Part shown: one piece after another, positions 50,601-60,195 of the stretch
How the letters are laid out: each line of letters starts with the position of its first letter
Numbering within the stretch: the stretch's first letter is position 1
Assembly: GCA_914767715.1 (NCBI GenBank)
Contig: OU612066.1
Coordinates: 10,359,001-10,423,000 of the forward strand
Direction of reading: 5' to 3'
DNA length: 64,000 nt
Source: Membranipora membranacea
Lineage: Eukaryota > Bryozoa > Gymnolaemata > Cheilostomatida > Membraniporidae
Notes under the pieces: generated by a model
What the model saw: the letters and a program-made list of their open reading frames with translations, nothing else
What the model was told of the DNA's origin: nothing
Databases searched by the model: none
Program-made: the position numbers and the translations under genes

Positions 50601-52453
50601 ACAATGACATCGTCCAGGTAGAGTAGCAGAGTCTTCCAATGCAAGCCTCGGAAGATAGATTCCATCAACCTTTGAAAGGTGGCTGGAGCCGATGTCAGAC
50701 CGAACGGTAACACCTTCCATTTCCATAAGCCTCCTCTCGTTATGAAAGCAGCTTTATCCTGTGCATCCTTACTCAGGGGTACCTGCCAATATCCTGATAG
50801 CAAGTCTAACGTGCTGAAGTATTTACTTCCAGATAAAGCCTCTAAGCTCTCATCGATCCGAGGAAGTGGATACGCATCCTGTTGAGTTACGGCATTTAAT
50901 CGTCGGTAGTCGACGCAAAAGCGCCAAGAGTTGTCTTTCTTTTTTACTAGAACCACTGGTGAACTCCAGGCTCCTGTTCCGGGTTCTATTACACCTTTCT
51001 TTAGTAGGTCTTCTATTTGTGCTTCGACCTCTTTTTCTTTTTCTGGGCCCAACCGTCTGGCGGGTTGCCGGACGGGCCTAGCTCCAGGCATCAGAGGGAT
51101 ATCATGCTCTACCATTGTTGTGTGTCCCTGGTCATCATCCCCTGAACTAAACACTTCACTGTACTGCTTGAGTAAACATTTTATCCGAGCTTGCTGCTCT
51201 TCAGAGGGGCAAGCGGTCCTGGTTTCCTCCAAAAGTTGTTGCAGATGACAGGGGAATTTGTGATTCAGCGATCTCTCCTCTACCGCTGAACAGCCCAGTG
51301 CCCCATCACCTTCCTCAGTTATCAAGGCTCCCACCACTTGGTTGCGATCTACCCTGGTGAACTTTCCAATCTCTTGTCCAGGTTGTACCAAAAGTTTGGT
51401 ACCAGAGGGGTTCAGACACCTCAGCCAGATCCTTCCTCCTTCATCAGGAATGTTCACACTGCATGCAACCGGGGGGCCTTCACGCGAGCTCTCCACTAGT
51501 CCTGTGTAGCCAGTGTGGGGTTGTGTCCTCGGTAGGAAGGCAGGGATGAGTTGCTCTGCATAAGCAGGGATCTGTACCCGGGATGCCGCTACCACTTTGC
51601 AGCTCATTGATACTCCTGTGTTGTCCAGGCATGGGACAATATCACCACTTGCGAGCTCCAGATGAGCATCGGCAAAGGATAACTTACATTGCTGCTGGAC
51701 TAAGAAAGGCATTCCCAAGATAGCATCATCTTTGAGCTTGCAGACCACAAAGGTCTCGCTCCACACCAAGTGGGGCATCCTACACTCTAGCCGCAGCTCC
51801 CCATAAAATCTCAATGGGCTACCATCTGCTGTTAACCCATAATCCTCTTCTGTCTGTTGTAGCTTCCCTCTAACAGAAACGGGCAGTCTATCGAAAACAA
51901 CTTTTGACAACAAGTTAGTGGTGCATCCAGTGTCAACCAGGAAGTTAACCTGTTGTTTGGCTATCTTCCCTCCAATGAAATAACTCTCATGGTGTGGGCG
52001 AAAGACTGGCTCATCATCCACAGTGAGCTTTCCTATAGATAGGGGCCGTGCTACTCCAATCATGTCTCTGTGGGGCCCATCTTTAGGGATGGGATTTGGA
52101 ATATCTTTCGTGACCTCTACTCCTTCGACGGCCGGGCCCTCTTCAGTACTGGTCGGGGGCTTTGACTGGCATATAGTCCTTTTTCTAGACCGTCGTTTAG
52201 TAGGAGATTCCTTGTTTGTTTGTTCCTGTTGCTGGAACGGTTCTTCATCCGATACTGTTGTGTCCTCACGTAAAATAGTAAATCTATTTTGAAGGCAAAC
52301 CTCTTTGGGCCGAGGTGGCGCACGCATGGGCAACGCATGCTTTGGGGCCAACCACCTAGCGGTTTCCAGAGGTCTTGTTGGTCCACGACTGTGACCTTCC
52401 CTTACTGTCGTGGACCCTCTTCGTTTCCCGCCGGCCAGGGGTTGGTAGGACAT
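47672..52453 (-). CDS. pol: Gypsy Pol polyprotein (protease, reverse transcriptase, RNase H, integrase)
   Basis: The open frame is 1593 residues. Aspartic protease: LVDTGCTTN, Asp near residue 173. Reverse transcriptase: about residues 480-660 with YPLPRIDESLEALSG, LPFGLTSAPATF and catalytic YLDD at 611-614. RNase H: from about 755 (TVDTDASNYGVGSVLSQ). Integrase: His/Cys zinc finger with HQMAHSGASR and CEVCQAAK (about 1020-1080), then the core with WVAIDLVGP, LHSDQGTQFES and VVERNN (D, D, E), then a GPY/F-type module (YVGPYTIKEV). A long acidic C-terminal tail follows. All catalytic residues I looked for are present. The first Met is not the real start: the frame overlaps gag by 52 nt and is reached by a -1 shift. 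Confidence 0.95.
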   Translation of the reverse strand: MSYQPLAGGKRRGSTTVREGHSRGPTRPLETARWLAPKHALPMRAPPRPKEVCLQNRFTILREDTTVSDEEPFQQQEQTNKESPTKRRSRKRTICQSKPPTSTEEGPAVEGVEVTKDIPNPIPKDGPHRDMIGVARPLSIGKLTVDDEPVFRPHHESYFIGGKIAKQQVNFLVDTGCTTNLLSKVVFDRLPVSVRGKLQQTEEDYGLTADGSPLRFYGELRLECRMPHLVWSETFVVCKLKDDAILGMPFLVQQQCKLSFADAHLELASGDIVPCLDNTGVSMSCKVVAASRVQIPAYAEQLIPAFLPRTQPHTGYTGLVESSREGPPVACSVNIPDEGGRIWLRCLNPSGTKLLVQPGQEIGKFTRVDRNQVVGALITEEGDGALGCSAVEERSLNHKFPCHLQQLLEETRTACPSEEQQARIKCLLKQYSEVFSSGDDDQGHTTMVEHDIPLMPGARPVRQPARRLGPEKEKEVEAQIEDLLKKGVIEPGTGAWSSPVVLVKKKDNSWRFCVDYRRLNAVTQQDAYPLPRIDESLEALSGSKYFSTLDLLSGYWQVPLSKDAQDKAAFITRGGLWKWKVLPFGLTSAPATFQRLMESIFRGLHWKTLLLYLDDVIVMGEDFATHLERLEEVFSRLKSAGLKLKPSKCSLFQHQVEYLGHVVSAEGIATDPKKIEAIESWPEPTRVVDLQSFLGLVGYYRQYIEGFATIAHPLHHLTGKRVPWNWTQEARDSFSELKQRMISAPILGYPDPQLKYTVDTDASNYGVGSVLSQEQDDREKVIAHYSKTLSNAEKNYCVTRRELLAVVRAVKHFRPYLYGQRFKVRTDHASLIWLCRRVEPTSQVARWLELLSEFNYTIEYRPGKRHGNADGMSRLPCSECKQCARIQSSGSGPTQQEVLDEWEASGFASVHVDQGEVGPLTNGVEGHQEERVAALQTDNDIATLQRQSPGAVGQIYRAIESGQQISQAELGEGDQELCMLVRLWPTLFLDEQGILRTTVTKPGRSVHPAICPPLMRTEVIWRCHQMAHSGASRTTERLRLSWYWYGMVSMVRRTLSTCEVCQAAKHGKAPSTTGTRHLYSGRPWQWVAIDLVGPMPLTPRGNRWILVLSDHFTRWAEALPIPDATTPSVASALHTEIFSRFGIPEQLHSDQGTQFESDLMTELCSIWGLNKTHTTPYRPQGNGVVERNNRTIGDSLRTLLLGGQQTDWDLLLPEIMAVFRATPHTATKETPNYMFMGRENRLPDLLAYGQTDTNTRSRSQYAIELGERMTAVHEELRLSQKAVRMRDTDEPPLYAVGDLVWMVNHQRRRGEMGKLKEKYVGPYTIKEVRPNHTYIIAQGERMSVQSEARLKPFVECPSLGGRAPASSEPYLQRPRRRAGQKPRQVDEEIPVEPQSVEETGEVIVYEVPSDEEDTVTTDIKQEPQEWTTEESTSEWKEPTNTGRIRRRPTYLQEYDCSTIDTSQRTAVAATTPQMNKEGRRTVIATVQSKPVGAVQPSPVRPGPPLGPGPIKMTPLEQLVPSPGQDSSVLIHEIKQSLESVHQEIALADLIHDEIETAMGKIADYMAEERKVRRRVAGQVREIQKKVQQFDNKQ
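52370..52429 (-). promoter_or_regulatory. -1 ribosomal frameshift signal between gag and pol
   Basis: The slippery heptamer GGGAAAC is at 52429-52423, read G GGA AAC in the gag frame. A 6-nt spacer follows (52422-52417). Then a perfect 10-bp stem pairs 52416-52407 (GGTCCACGAC) with 52389-52380 around a 17-nt loop. AGGTC in the loop (52397-52393) can pair with GACCT at 52374-52370, giving a possible pseudoknot. The pol frame is exactly -1 relative to gag. Confidence 0.9.
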
Positions 52454-53412
52454 TCCATTCTAATATGGCCAGTCTGCTTGCATCCCCAGCAACCATCTTG
52501 TTTCGGTGGTGGGCGCCCGCTCCTTCCCCCTTTTGAGTGAGAGCCTCTATCTGACTTGTCCAATTTATTCTTCAGTTCTGACAATTCCTTAGTAAGGGCC
52601 TCCACCGCCTTGGTAATGGTGTGAATGTCTGCTCCATCCGTTGTCACCTGTCGAACCTGTTCTTCTTTAGTATCGTCAACCTCACGCACTCTTGGTTGTC
52701 CTTGGGCTATGGAGCTCTTGGTGACTAGCAAGAACTCATTACCTGCCCGAACCATATCCTCCAGTGTTTCTGGTTGCCTAGCCAACAAGTGTCCCTGCAC
52801 ACCGGGATGGTTCACTCCAAGTTTAAACCTCTCCATAGTCAGCCGCCGTCTCACAGGCTCCTCTGCATCGGCATAGGCTACGTTCACTAGTTTCTTTATT
52901 TCAGTGCTAAATTCGGCCAAGGAAACTCCCTGTGTTCTCCTATATGAAGCTAACTTAGCCTCTGCCTCTGTGGCTGTGAGTCCATAGTGTAACCGTAGGG
53001 TATCCACAATCCCTTGCCAAGTCCCCGATCTACCACATTCTTGTGCTGGCCCTGATAGGCCTTCTCTTGTTTTCAGAACAATGGTCTCTTCGTCCCACTC
53101 CTGGAACAAAGCAATCTCTTGTATCTGTGTAAGAAAGAGCTCCACATCACCTTTTCCGTTGAACGTTGGGACTTTCAGTTTCACAGCAGGTATATGGTGT
53201 CCAGCCTGAGCCTGAGCGACAGTGGCTCTTATCAGCTCATTAAGGTTTTGTAGAAATCCTTGTGCATCAGGCGCAGCCGCCTGAACAGGCGGTGCTTGGG
53301 CAGGGGGTGGCTGGACAGGCGGTGCCTGTGCCTGAACAGCCGGTACTTCTGGTTCTTGGTCCCCGCCCGCATCCTGGAGGGCCTGTACCTCATGTTCATC
53401 AGCTTGATCCAT
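52402..53412 (-). CDS. gag: Gypsy Gag polyprotein
   Basis: It has 336 residues, starting at the ATG 56 bp inside the 5' LTR. A Pro/Ala/Gln-rich N-terminus is followed by a Gag core (VPTFNGKGDVELFLTQIQEI through VSLAEFSTEIKKLVNVAY), a short coiled stretch and one CCHC zinc knuckle CWGCKQTGHIRMEC (about residues 309-322) that binds RNA. The stop TAA lies within the frameshift stem, so most ribosomes should stop here and a minority go on into pol. Confidence 0.92.
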   Translation of the reverse strand: MDQADEHEVQALQDAGGDQEPEVPAVQAQAPPVQPPPAQAPPVQAAAPDAQGFLQNLNELIRATVAQAQAGHHIPAVKLKVPTFNGKGDVELFLTQIQEIALFQEWDEETIVLKTREGLSGPAQECGRSGTWQGIVDTLRLHYGLTATEAEAKLASYRRTQGVSLAEFSTEIKKLVNVAYADAEEPVRRRLTMERFKLGVNHPGVQGHLLARQPETLEDMVRAGNEFLLVTKSSIAQGQPRVREVDDTKEEQVRQVTTDGADIHTITKAVEALTKELSELKNKLDKSDRGSHSKGGRSGRPPPKQDGCWGCKQTGHIRMECPTNPWPAGNEEGPRQ

Positions 53413-53448
53413 TTTGTAGTGGGTTGTCCTGGAAGTAGAACGTTACAC

Positions 53449-53466
53449 ATCCCACTGCTGCCACCA
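53449..53466 (-). promoter_or_regulatory. Primer binding site, tRNA-Leu-like
   Basis: On the minus strand TGGTGGCAGCAGTGGGAT begins one base inside the 5' LTR. Its complement ends ...CTGCTGCCACCA and, from memory, matches the 3' end of animal tRNA-Leu with about one mismatch. Confidence 0.75.
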
Positions 53467-53467
53467 A

Positions 53468-54158
53468 TGTTATATCCTTCCTATTTTGTGTATGACTTGC
53501 TTTACCTGGCTATAGAAACTTATAGCAGGTGTTTATTACTGTCTTGTAATTGTGGCTAATATTTTAGAACTAAAATATTTACGAGCAACTATAAAAACTT
53601 ATAGTGCACAAATATTAATATAACTACTTGTTTGAGATTATATGAACATATAACTCGATTGGGTATTGACTTTGGTACAGCCTCGATGCAAAAACTATCA
53701 ACAAACTCTGATATTCCAGAAATCCTCCTTAGATCGATATTTAGTTTCCGAGATTATATCCGTTTTTAGCCTTGATGCAAAACTATCAACAAACTCCGAT
53801 ATCCCAGAAATCCTCCTTAGATCGATATTAAATAAACATTACACAGAAATAAGTATTCTGAATATTTATTTTGATTGTTTTTATTTGCTTAACTGCAAAA
53901 CTGGCAAAATAAATCCTTACACTTCCATAAAATTGTATTAACACTAATGTAAAGGTTTGTTACACAATGGCAAGTGTTGATTGTCACTCTAAGCATTACT
54001 GAAATAAAACAGAATATATATACATATTGACAAGGTAAGAAATAATAGACAATACAAATACAAAACAATAGTGAGTACTAAGATAAATGTCTGAGCCAGT
54101 TAGTATACTTTGTTTAATGTCAAGGGGGATAACCACTGTTTATTTGCTCGATACCACA
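53468..54158 (-). repeat. 5' LTR (691 bp) with two 88-bp internal units
   Basis: It matches the LTR at 46873-47645, apart from one 88-bp unit fewer, a 6-bp insertion near 53865 and a few substitutions. It carries the promoter of the element, which reads away from the gene starting at 54446. Confidence 0.93.
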
Positions 54159-57094
54159 ATAGGTAGGGAGTTATTGTGGTTTTCGGCCTGGTAGTGTTTG
54201 GGCAAAAAATTCAAATAAAATTGGTTGAACAAAGGAGATTAAGTCTAGTCTTATAATATAAGACCATATCTATCACATCAGTACAAGTGGTCGATCTGCA
54301 AAGGCTGATGGTTGTATAGTATTGCGTCTATTGCTGTCTATTGTCTATAGCTGTTTTTCGTGTAATGGGATATTTTGTGTGTTGGGATCTTTTGTCATAG
54401 CTGTTGTATGAGATTGTGGTAGATTCCTATAACCATACCAAGGAAATGGCGGATTATATTAATAAGGTAGGAGCATATGAAACTTGTTAAAAGCATTAAT
54501 TGATGATTCATAATTAACACAGCGTGAATTGGTGGAAAACCTATTTTCAAGAGTCTACTACGCATGAGCCATAGCTATTTGTCATTGAACTTCTTGCGCT
54601 GATTAATTGATCATTTTAAAACTTGAATCTACTAAAATGCAATTGGAAAAAATCATTGCCAAATATTTTTACACTTTGTCGCATTCTAATTGATCAGTTT
54701 TTTTCGTTTCACATTGAAATATAGTTGGAATTGCATAATATTTTGTCATCAAAACTATCCTCCCTGACCAATAGCATGTGAACTTTTGAATCAAAAGAAT
54801 TAAATGTATCATATGTGTCAATTTTGCAGTTGAAGATCTGGATTTGTGTGGCCGTTACCCTTGTTGCCGCAGCTGTCAAAGGAGACCCAAAAGATTCAAG
54901 GTAAAGTATTGTAAAATTTTATTGTAGCCGATCAAGGTTTGCTCACAGTTTTTCCAGTTACCTTTACAAAATGTGACGTAATTATTAAAGCTTTCATTGG
55001 TACTATACAGCCATTTTTCCAAATATCATACTTCAAAATATATATTCGTTCGGTCGTCTAAAGGTGCAGCTACATGAGGCGATTTTTACATCGATTTGGG
55101 GTCACGAGTGGTTAATAGGCGGATCTGCACGAGTGATTACTCGAGTAGAGTGGACATGGAACTTGTTCGTGTTTTGCCCGAGTGATCTGGACGATCCTCT
55201 ATGCTGATTGGTTGTTGATTGCTAGCTTCAATAATTACGCGGTTAAACACGTCATCTATCAAATCGTGACAGGCTATCAAAAATGGAGGAGTTGATAATA
55301 TCTGTAGTAAATCACATCCTCCTATTTATGATAAAAAAGACCATAAATTCAAAGATAGGGGTGGTGCTGTAGTGAAAAATATGGAAGGTAATAGCTGTAT
55401 CTCTTGAAAATGGAAGCTGTCCTGACATGACATCCATAGTATAGCATAAAAAAATCAATTTTACAGAAGACTGAAATTTTATTTGGTGAAGATCCAAAGT
55501 GACAAATACCCAGATATAAGTGTGCCATCAATATCCGGTCATTTGTTTGCCCGCCCATTAAATATCATTGGTCAATCCAATGAACTCCCTCTTCCCATTG
55601 GTCAATCTAGCCATCTGATTTATGACCCCATCTAAATCACTAGACCATCGCGTACTAACTCATAGGCCTGTGTAGCAGAGTGAGCTTGCCCTAGCATGTC
55701 TCTGGATGCCATCGGCCTGTGATTAAATCGCTCTGTATAGCCATAGCTTAACAGTATAAAAGGTAAAAAAACTCTCAAAATTTCTCCCTGGTAAAGTCCT
55801 ATTGGTAAATGATCTCCTGATTCAAAGGTACGTTGTAGTTTTTTTAACACATGATGATATTACACTTCATATTCCACTGACATCAGAAGATGTGTTTCAA
55901 ATTTTTTGAATGCATTTGATCTAAGGTGTTGTTGCAATTGAAAAGTTAAGGGACTCTTTACCAATTCAAAGACTTTATAGTCTCCAGAGCAACCACATTA
56001 TCTGCAGCCATTTGAAGTGCCTTGCTTCCAGTCCAAGTAATTTCATATTTTATTTCTTCTGTTTCTCAGAATAACCCTGGAAATGATTGAACAGAACTTC
56101 AACGACGCTTCTGAAAATCCAAATGAGAATATTCCCAATATTATGGAGCCAAATTTAAATAACAATCAAACAATTTTATATTCCTTGGACAACAATATCT
56201 ACCTCTGGAACACTTCGCAGGGAAGGGAATCCTCTTCCACATTAATTGAAAATGATTATGATTTCATCAGTTTTCATCGAATCAGCCAACAAAAGTTCCT
56301 CCTTTGTGAGGGAATTTCGTTGACAGTATATCAACTTCCCACCAAAATGAGCGGCATTACCAAAAAGGATACATTAGTGTGCACACAACCTCGATGTTGC
56401 CAGAACTCAACCATTGGATGTAGGGAGAGTGGATCGAATACTCTAGGACCAATAGTTGTAGATTACAGCTAAACATCTCAAGTTGTGTTTTACATAGACA
56501 ATTCTTCAATCTACCGTGTGAATTTATCGGAAAATGCCTTGTCAACAACTTATGACTTCAATGGAGTCCGCGGAAGCGCAACAGCCATGGCATTTGATAC
56601 CGACTATTCTACAGCCTACATTTTCTCCATAAAAGAGGCCATCATAACCGCAAGCAGTTTCAACCTGCAGACACAGAAGTCAAGCTCTGTGCCACTCCAT
56701 TGACTGTCGAACCGTATTGCACAAGCTATCAGCATCGACGACGATGGCGTACTTCTCTGTCGCACATCACAAGACGAACTGCTGTTAGTCGACATAAATA
56801 CAGTCGACTATAGTGGTGTTTTTAATGGAGTGACGCGCTTGCCGTGCCCAGGTGACTGTGTAGGTGAATCCATACAAGTGAGAACTATGGTAGACATCAA
56901 AAACCAGGGATACCTTCTCGCTGTAGACAACAATCTGAAATTGATCAAGCTTAAGTATGATGGTGAGTTACTTAACTAATACCGAACACATTGTGGTTCA
57001 GCCCCACTCTCATGAATCAACACATTAAATATTCCAGTTATAGGTAATAATTTTTCAGTAAAGTTATTTGATTTTTTTTGCAATTACAACCATA

Positions 57095-57165
57095 CAGGGT
57101 GATGTCAATAATATTACTCATACTACTGAGACTGCAGTTCCGAATGATCTAGGGGAGGGGAGGAA
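57095..57165 (+). pseudogene. Relic copy of the Thr-rich stalk exon
   Basis: After an acceptor-like TACAG, this stretch matches exon 57430-57534 (GATGTCAATAATATTACTCA; CTACTGAGACTGCAGTTCC against CTACTGAGACTACAGTTCC). It then loses similarity and has no clear donor. It looks like a decayed duplicate exon inside the intron. Confidence 0.55.
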
Positions 57166-58335
57166 TTAATGTTAGAGGCAAAGGGGTATTGAGCACAGTC
57201 ATCAGCTATTGGCTGCGATGACGATTTCCTCACCAGAATTGGTGACATTGCCTTGGATATCCGTTACCCTCCTAAGTGAAGTTGAACATTTCTAAATCAC
57301 TCATTTATCTGTAGGCATATCAAACCATCTATTGATAATCTCTGTATAAGAACTTGCTGAGTAATAAAATACAAAAATTTATGACACTAATAATAAAATT
57401 AAAATATTGTTTTCATATTTCTTTTGCAGTGACAACTATCGATAATGATGCTAATAATATTGCTGATACTACTGAGACTACAGTTCCAAGCAATCCAGTG
57501 ACCAGCACAACGACATCAGATGAAGGGGTTGATGGTGAGTAATAGAGTCTAAACATCCTTGCCTTTTTACTGATATATATTGTGTCACAGATTTGGACAC
57601 ATATAGACTGAACACCCTGATCAGGAAAGATTAAATTTTAAAAGCAGTAGTTGTGTATCTGTGTCCAAAGGGAGCATTACTCTCATTTTGTAATGGGCAA
57701 GCATGTTGTCAGCGGGAGTTTGGGACACAACTGGGACATCAGCTGTCCCAATCTCACTATTGTCAGGTTCTCCCTGTCTCAAATGTTCAACTAAGGAGCC
57801 TAGGACATACCTCCCTGATTCAAACCACATATGTCTTTGGTATTTTGGGCCTCAAACAAGTGTGAGCAATGCAGGGTCCTGGAGACAATTTTCTTACGCT
57901 TAATTTCCTATGCTTAATTTCCTATTGCAGAAGTCCCTACTATAGTTGGATGCTCTGTGGCTGCCGTGGTGTTGATACTTGGAGTATTTTCAGCTTTGCT
58001 TTGGGTGCTGTACACTAAAAAGAGAAGACGACTGATCCAGAAATTTCCTACATACAGAAGACAGAGAATTCGATCTGTCACAGATCGTGTCATCGAAGGT
58101 AAATGTTCGTGGCCTTTATAATAAAAGTTTCAGATAGACTACATCTATGGATTAACAAAGGCAAACTAAATAGCCATTATAGGGTTCAAATAAGTCATCA
58201 GGATTGGCAGTATTGTTTTACAGTAAATAAATTTCATAAAAACAAATTGCCGACAATGAATATTAATCCTCCTCCTCTTTTACTCTTATAGATTTTGCAA
58301 TGAGCTCACTTGAACGGAGAGATCAGCAGCGAGCA

Positions 58336-59300
58336 ACACCTGAGCATAACAGAGAAAGAGACCAAGAACTTAATGTGGGACCCTCTCACAATGACAGTCT
58401 GCCTCAAGCACTTTCACCTCCTCTACTGATACAGCATAGACCTCTAGAACATACAAGAACAAATGATGCCTATGTTCCCGATGGGCCATATTATGAGGAA
58501 GTATTGGAAAATGTGGATAGGCCAATCAGGGTCCAAGTATCTGTGCAGCGACCTCCATATGTACCACCTAGCATATCTGGCTTGCCTCCTATCTCTCACG
58601 ATGTGAATACTGCACCACATAGCAGTGAGTTATTTTATAAAAGCCCTTCCATTGAAGAACCAGCATACTGTGACAATGATCAAGTTCCACATGACTGTGA
58701 TGCAGAGTATGCTGAATACTCATATGCAGTGGAACCAAGGTTTCTATCTAACTCCGCAGATGAATCATCAGCGTTCACATCTGCCAGGCAATTGTTCTCT
58801 CATAATATAGAACGTGACCGAGAGCTGGATGTGAGACTCTCTCACAATGACAATCTGTCCCAAGCACCTTAACCTCCTCTGCCAACACAGCATAGACCAC
58901 CTCTAGAACACACAAGATCAAATGATGCCTATGTTCCCGATGTGCCATACTATGAGGAGGTGTTGGAAAATGTGGAGAGGCATATCTGCGTCCAAGCAAC
59001 TGTGCCACGGCCCCTATATGTACCACCTAGGACATCTGCCTTGCCTCCTATTACCAACGCTGTGAGTACTGCGCCACATAGCAGTGAATTATCTAATAAT
59101 AGCCCTTGCACAGAAGAATCACCATACTCTGACAATCGCCCTGCTCCGCTTGATCGCGATGTAGAGTATGCTGATCACCCATATGCAGTGAAACCATGGT
59201 CCCTACTTAACTCCTCAGATGAATCATCAGCGTTCACATCTGCTTGGCGTTCGTTATCTCATACTCTATCGGGTGTTTTACAAACAATATCAGCAGAGTT
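58336..59300 (+). repeat. Tandem duplication inside the cytoplasmic tail exon
   Basis: The two halves are offset by 456-459 bp (for example GACAGTCTGCCTCAAGCA at 58393 and GACAATCTGTCCCAAGCA at 58849; AATGATGCCTATGTTCC at 58462 and 58921). The offset is a multiple of three. The third stop arises where copy 1 has TCA and copy 2 has TAA. Confidence 0.85.
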
Positions 59301-59767
59301 TGAGAAGCCCGCAGACTCTGAGATTACATTTTGATTGCCACCAAAGATTCTGCTAATACTGTGAACTAAAATATGAATGTTTTCTATATGTGTTTATGAA
59401 TTATTTGGTCTCACATATTATTAGGGGCTGTTGGTTTTATTTGGTCATTTGATGATATCGATCTTGTCACTTTTTTCAATCCAGTGAGTTCGATCTATGA
59501 TGTGCTATCATTTTAAAATGTATCATTTAAAAATGTACCATGCAGACAAGATTATTATACTGTAAACTGTGTGCACTCCCACACCCTTCATACATATACG
59601 AGGAGTCTTCATCGTCACTTTTTCATCATTGATTATGACACTTAAAAATTATATATTTGTTGAATTTTTGATGAATTTTTTTAAAAGATTATAGTAAAAT
59701 GAATCAAAAACAAATTGTCGATATCTATTATTTTTCTCGCACATCCATGTCGCAATTTCAATATTAA

Positions 59768-60144
59768 AGGGCAACCAGGGTTTCAAACAACTTCCTATTG
59801 GTCCTCATTGATTAATAGCAGGTTGCACCTTCTGCAGAGGGAAAAAGACAAAATCTAATTCGCATGATTATTCAGCAAGAATTATTCTGAAACATTTCAT
59901 TCATCAGGTACTCAAACTCAGCTAAAATAGAATACCACAGAGCAGTTTCCAGTTCCTGTCATCATTTAGCCTGTGCTCTATCATCATTACAGCACTGTCT
60001 TGGAACCTCCCCTAAACCGAATTGTTACCCAGCTTAGAGTCAGCAACTAGTTTGAGTTTTGCATCGCGTAATGCACAAAGCTGATGCTGCCTAGCACATT
60101 ATTTACTACCCATTAATGCATTGCTGCGAAACCTTGGTTGCCCT
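59768..60144. mobile_element. TTAA MITE, copy 1
   Basis: TTAA flanks both ends (59764-59767 and 60145-60148). Terminal inverted repeats read AGGGCAACCAGGGTTTC and GAAACCTTGGTTGCCCT. TTAA duplication is the mark of piggyBac-type transposition. There is no coding sequence. Confidence 0.85.
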
Positions 60145-60195
60145 TTAAGAAAAAAAGTTGCTGTTATAGGGTGTACATACACATAGTAGGATTAA

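Larger units (their letters stand above)
46869..54162 (-). mobile_element. Intact Gypsy-type LTR retrotransposon with ATAG target duplication
   Basis: The element is 46873-54158, flanked by ATAG at 46869-46872 and 54159-54162. In the coding orientation the LTRs begin TGTGG and end ACA. It has a primer site, gag, pol in the -1 frame and a polypurine tract. No envelope-like gene is seen. Long open frames, near-identical LTRs and an intact target duplication point to recent activity. Gypsy elements copy themselves through an RNA intermediate inside Gag particles. Confidence 0.93.
54446..59334 (+). pseudogene. Receptor-like gene with three in-frame stop codons
   Basis: Exons 54446-54466, 54830-54900, 56070-56962, 57430-57534, 57931-58098 and 58292-59334 are all GT-AG and in phase, together 767 codons to TGA. 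In-frame stops break it at 56470-56472 (TAA), 56701-56703 (TGA) and 58870-58872 (TAA). The N-terminus has a signal peptide (LKIWICVAVTLVAAAVKG). The large exon encodes a propeller-like ectodomain (NNIYLWNTS, NSSIYRVNL, LLAVDNNLKLIKL). A Thr-rich stalk, a membrane helix (VGCSVAAVVLILGVFSALLW), a KKRRR stop-transfer and a tail with two ~152-codon repeats follow, each with PYYEEVLENV. YEEV fits an SH2-binding site if phosphorylated. It could be a young pseudogene, a readthrough or edited gene, or carry assembly errors. The family is not recognised. Confidence 0.7.

Noticed and set aside
50866-52540. Plus-strand open frames opposite the Gypsy gag and pol
   Set aside because: They are shadows of the long minus-strand frames and have no signal of their own.
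54159-54445. Idea that the genes at 44771-46792 and 54446-59334 are one gene split by the retrotransposon
   Set aside because: The first has a stop and a poly(A) signal before the LTR, and the second starts with its own ATG and signal peptide.
55312-55850. Minus-strand open frames in the long intron of the receptor-like gene
   Set aside because: They are short and low-complexity, without splice signals or family motifs; nearby sequence looks MITE-derived.
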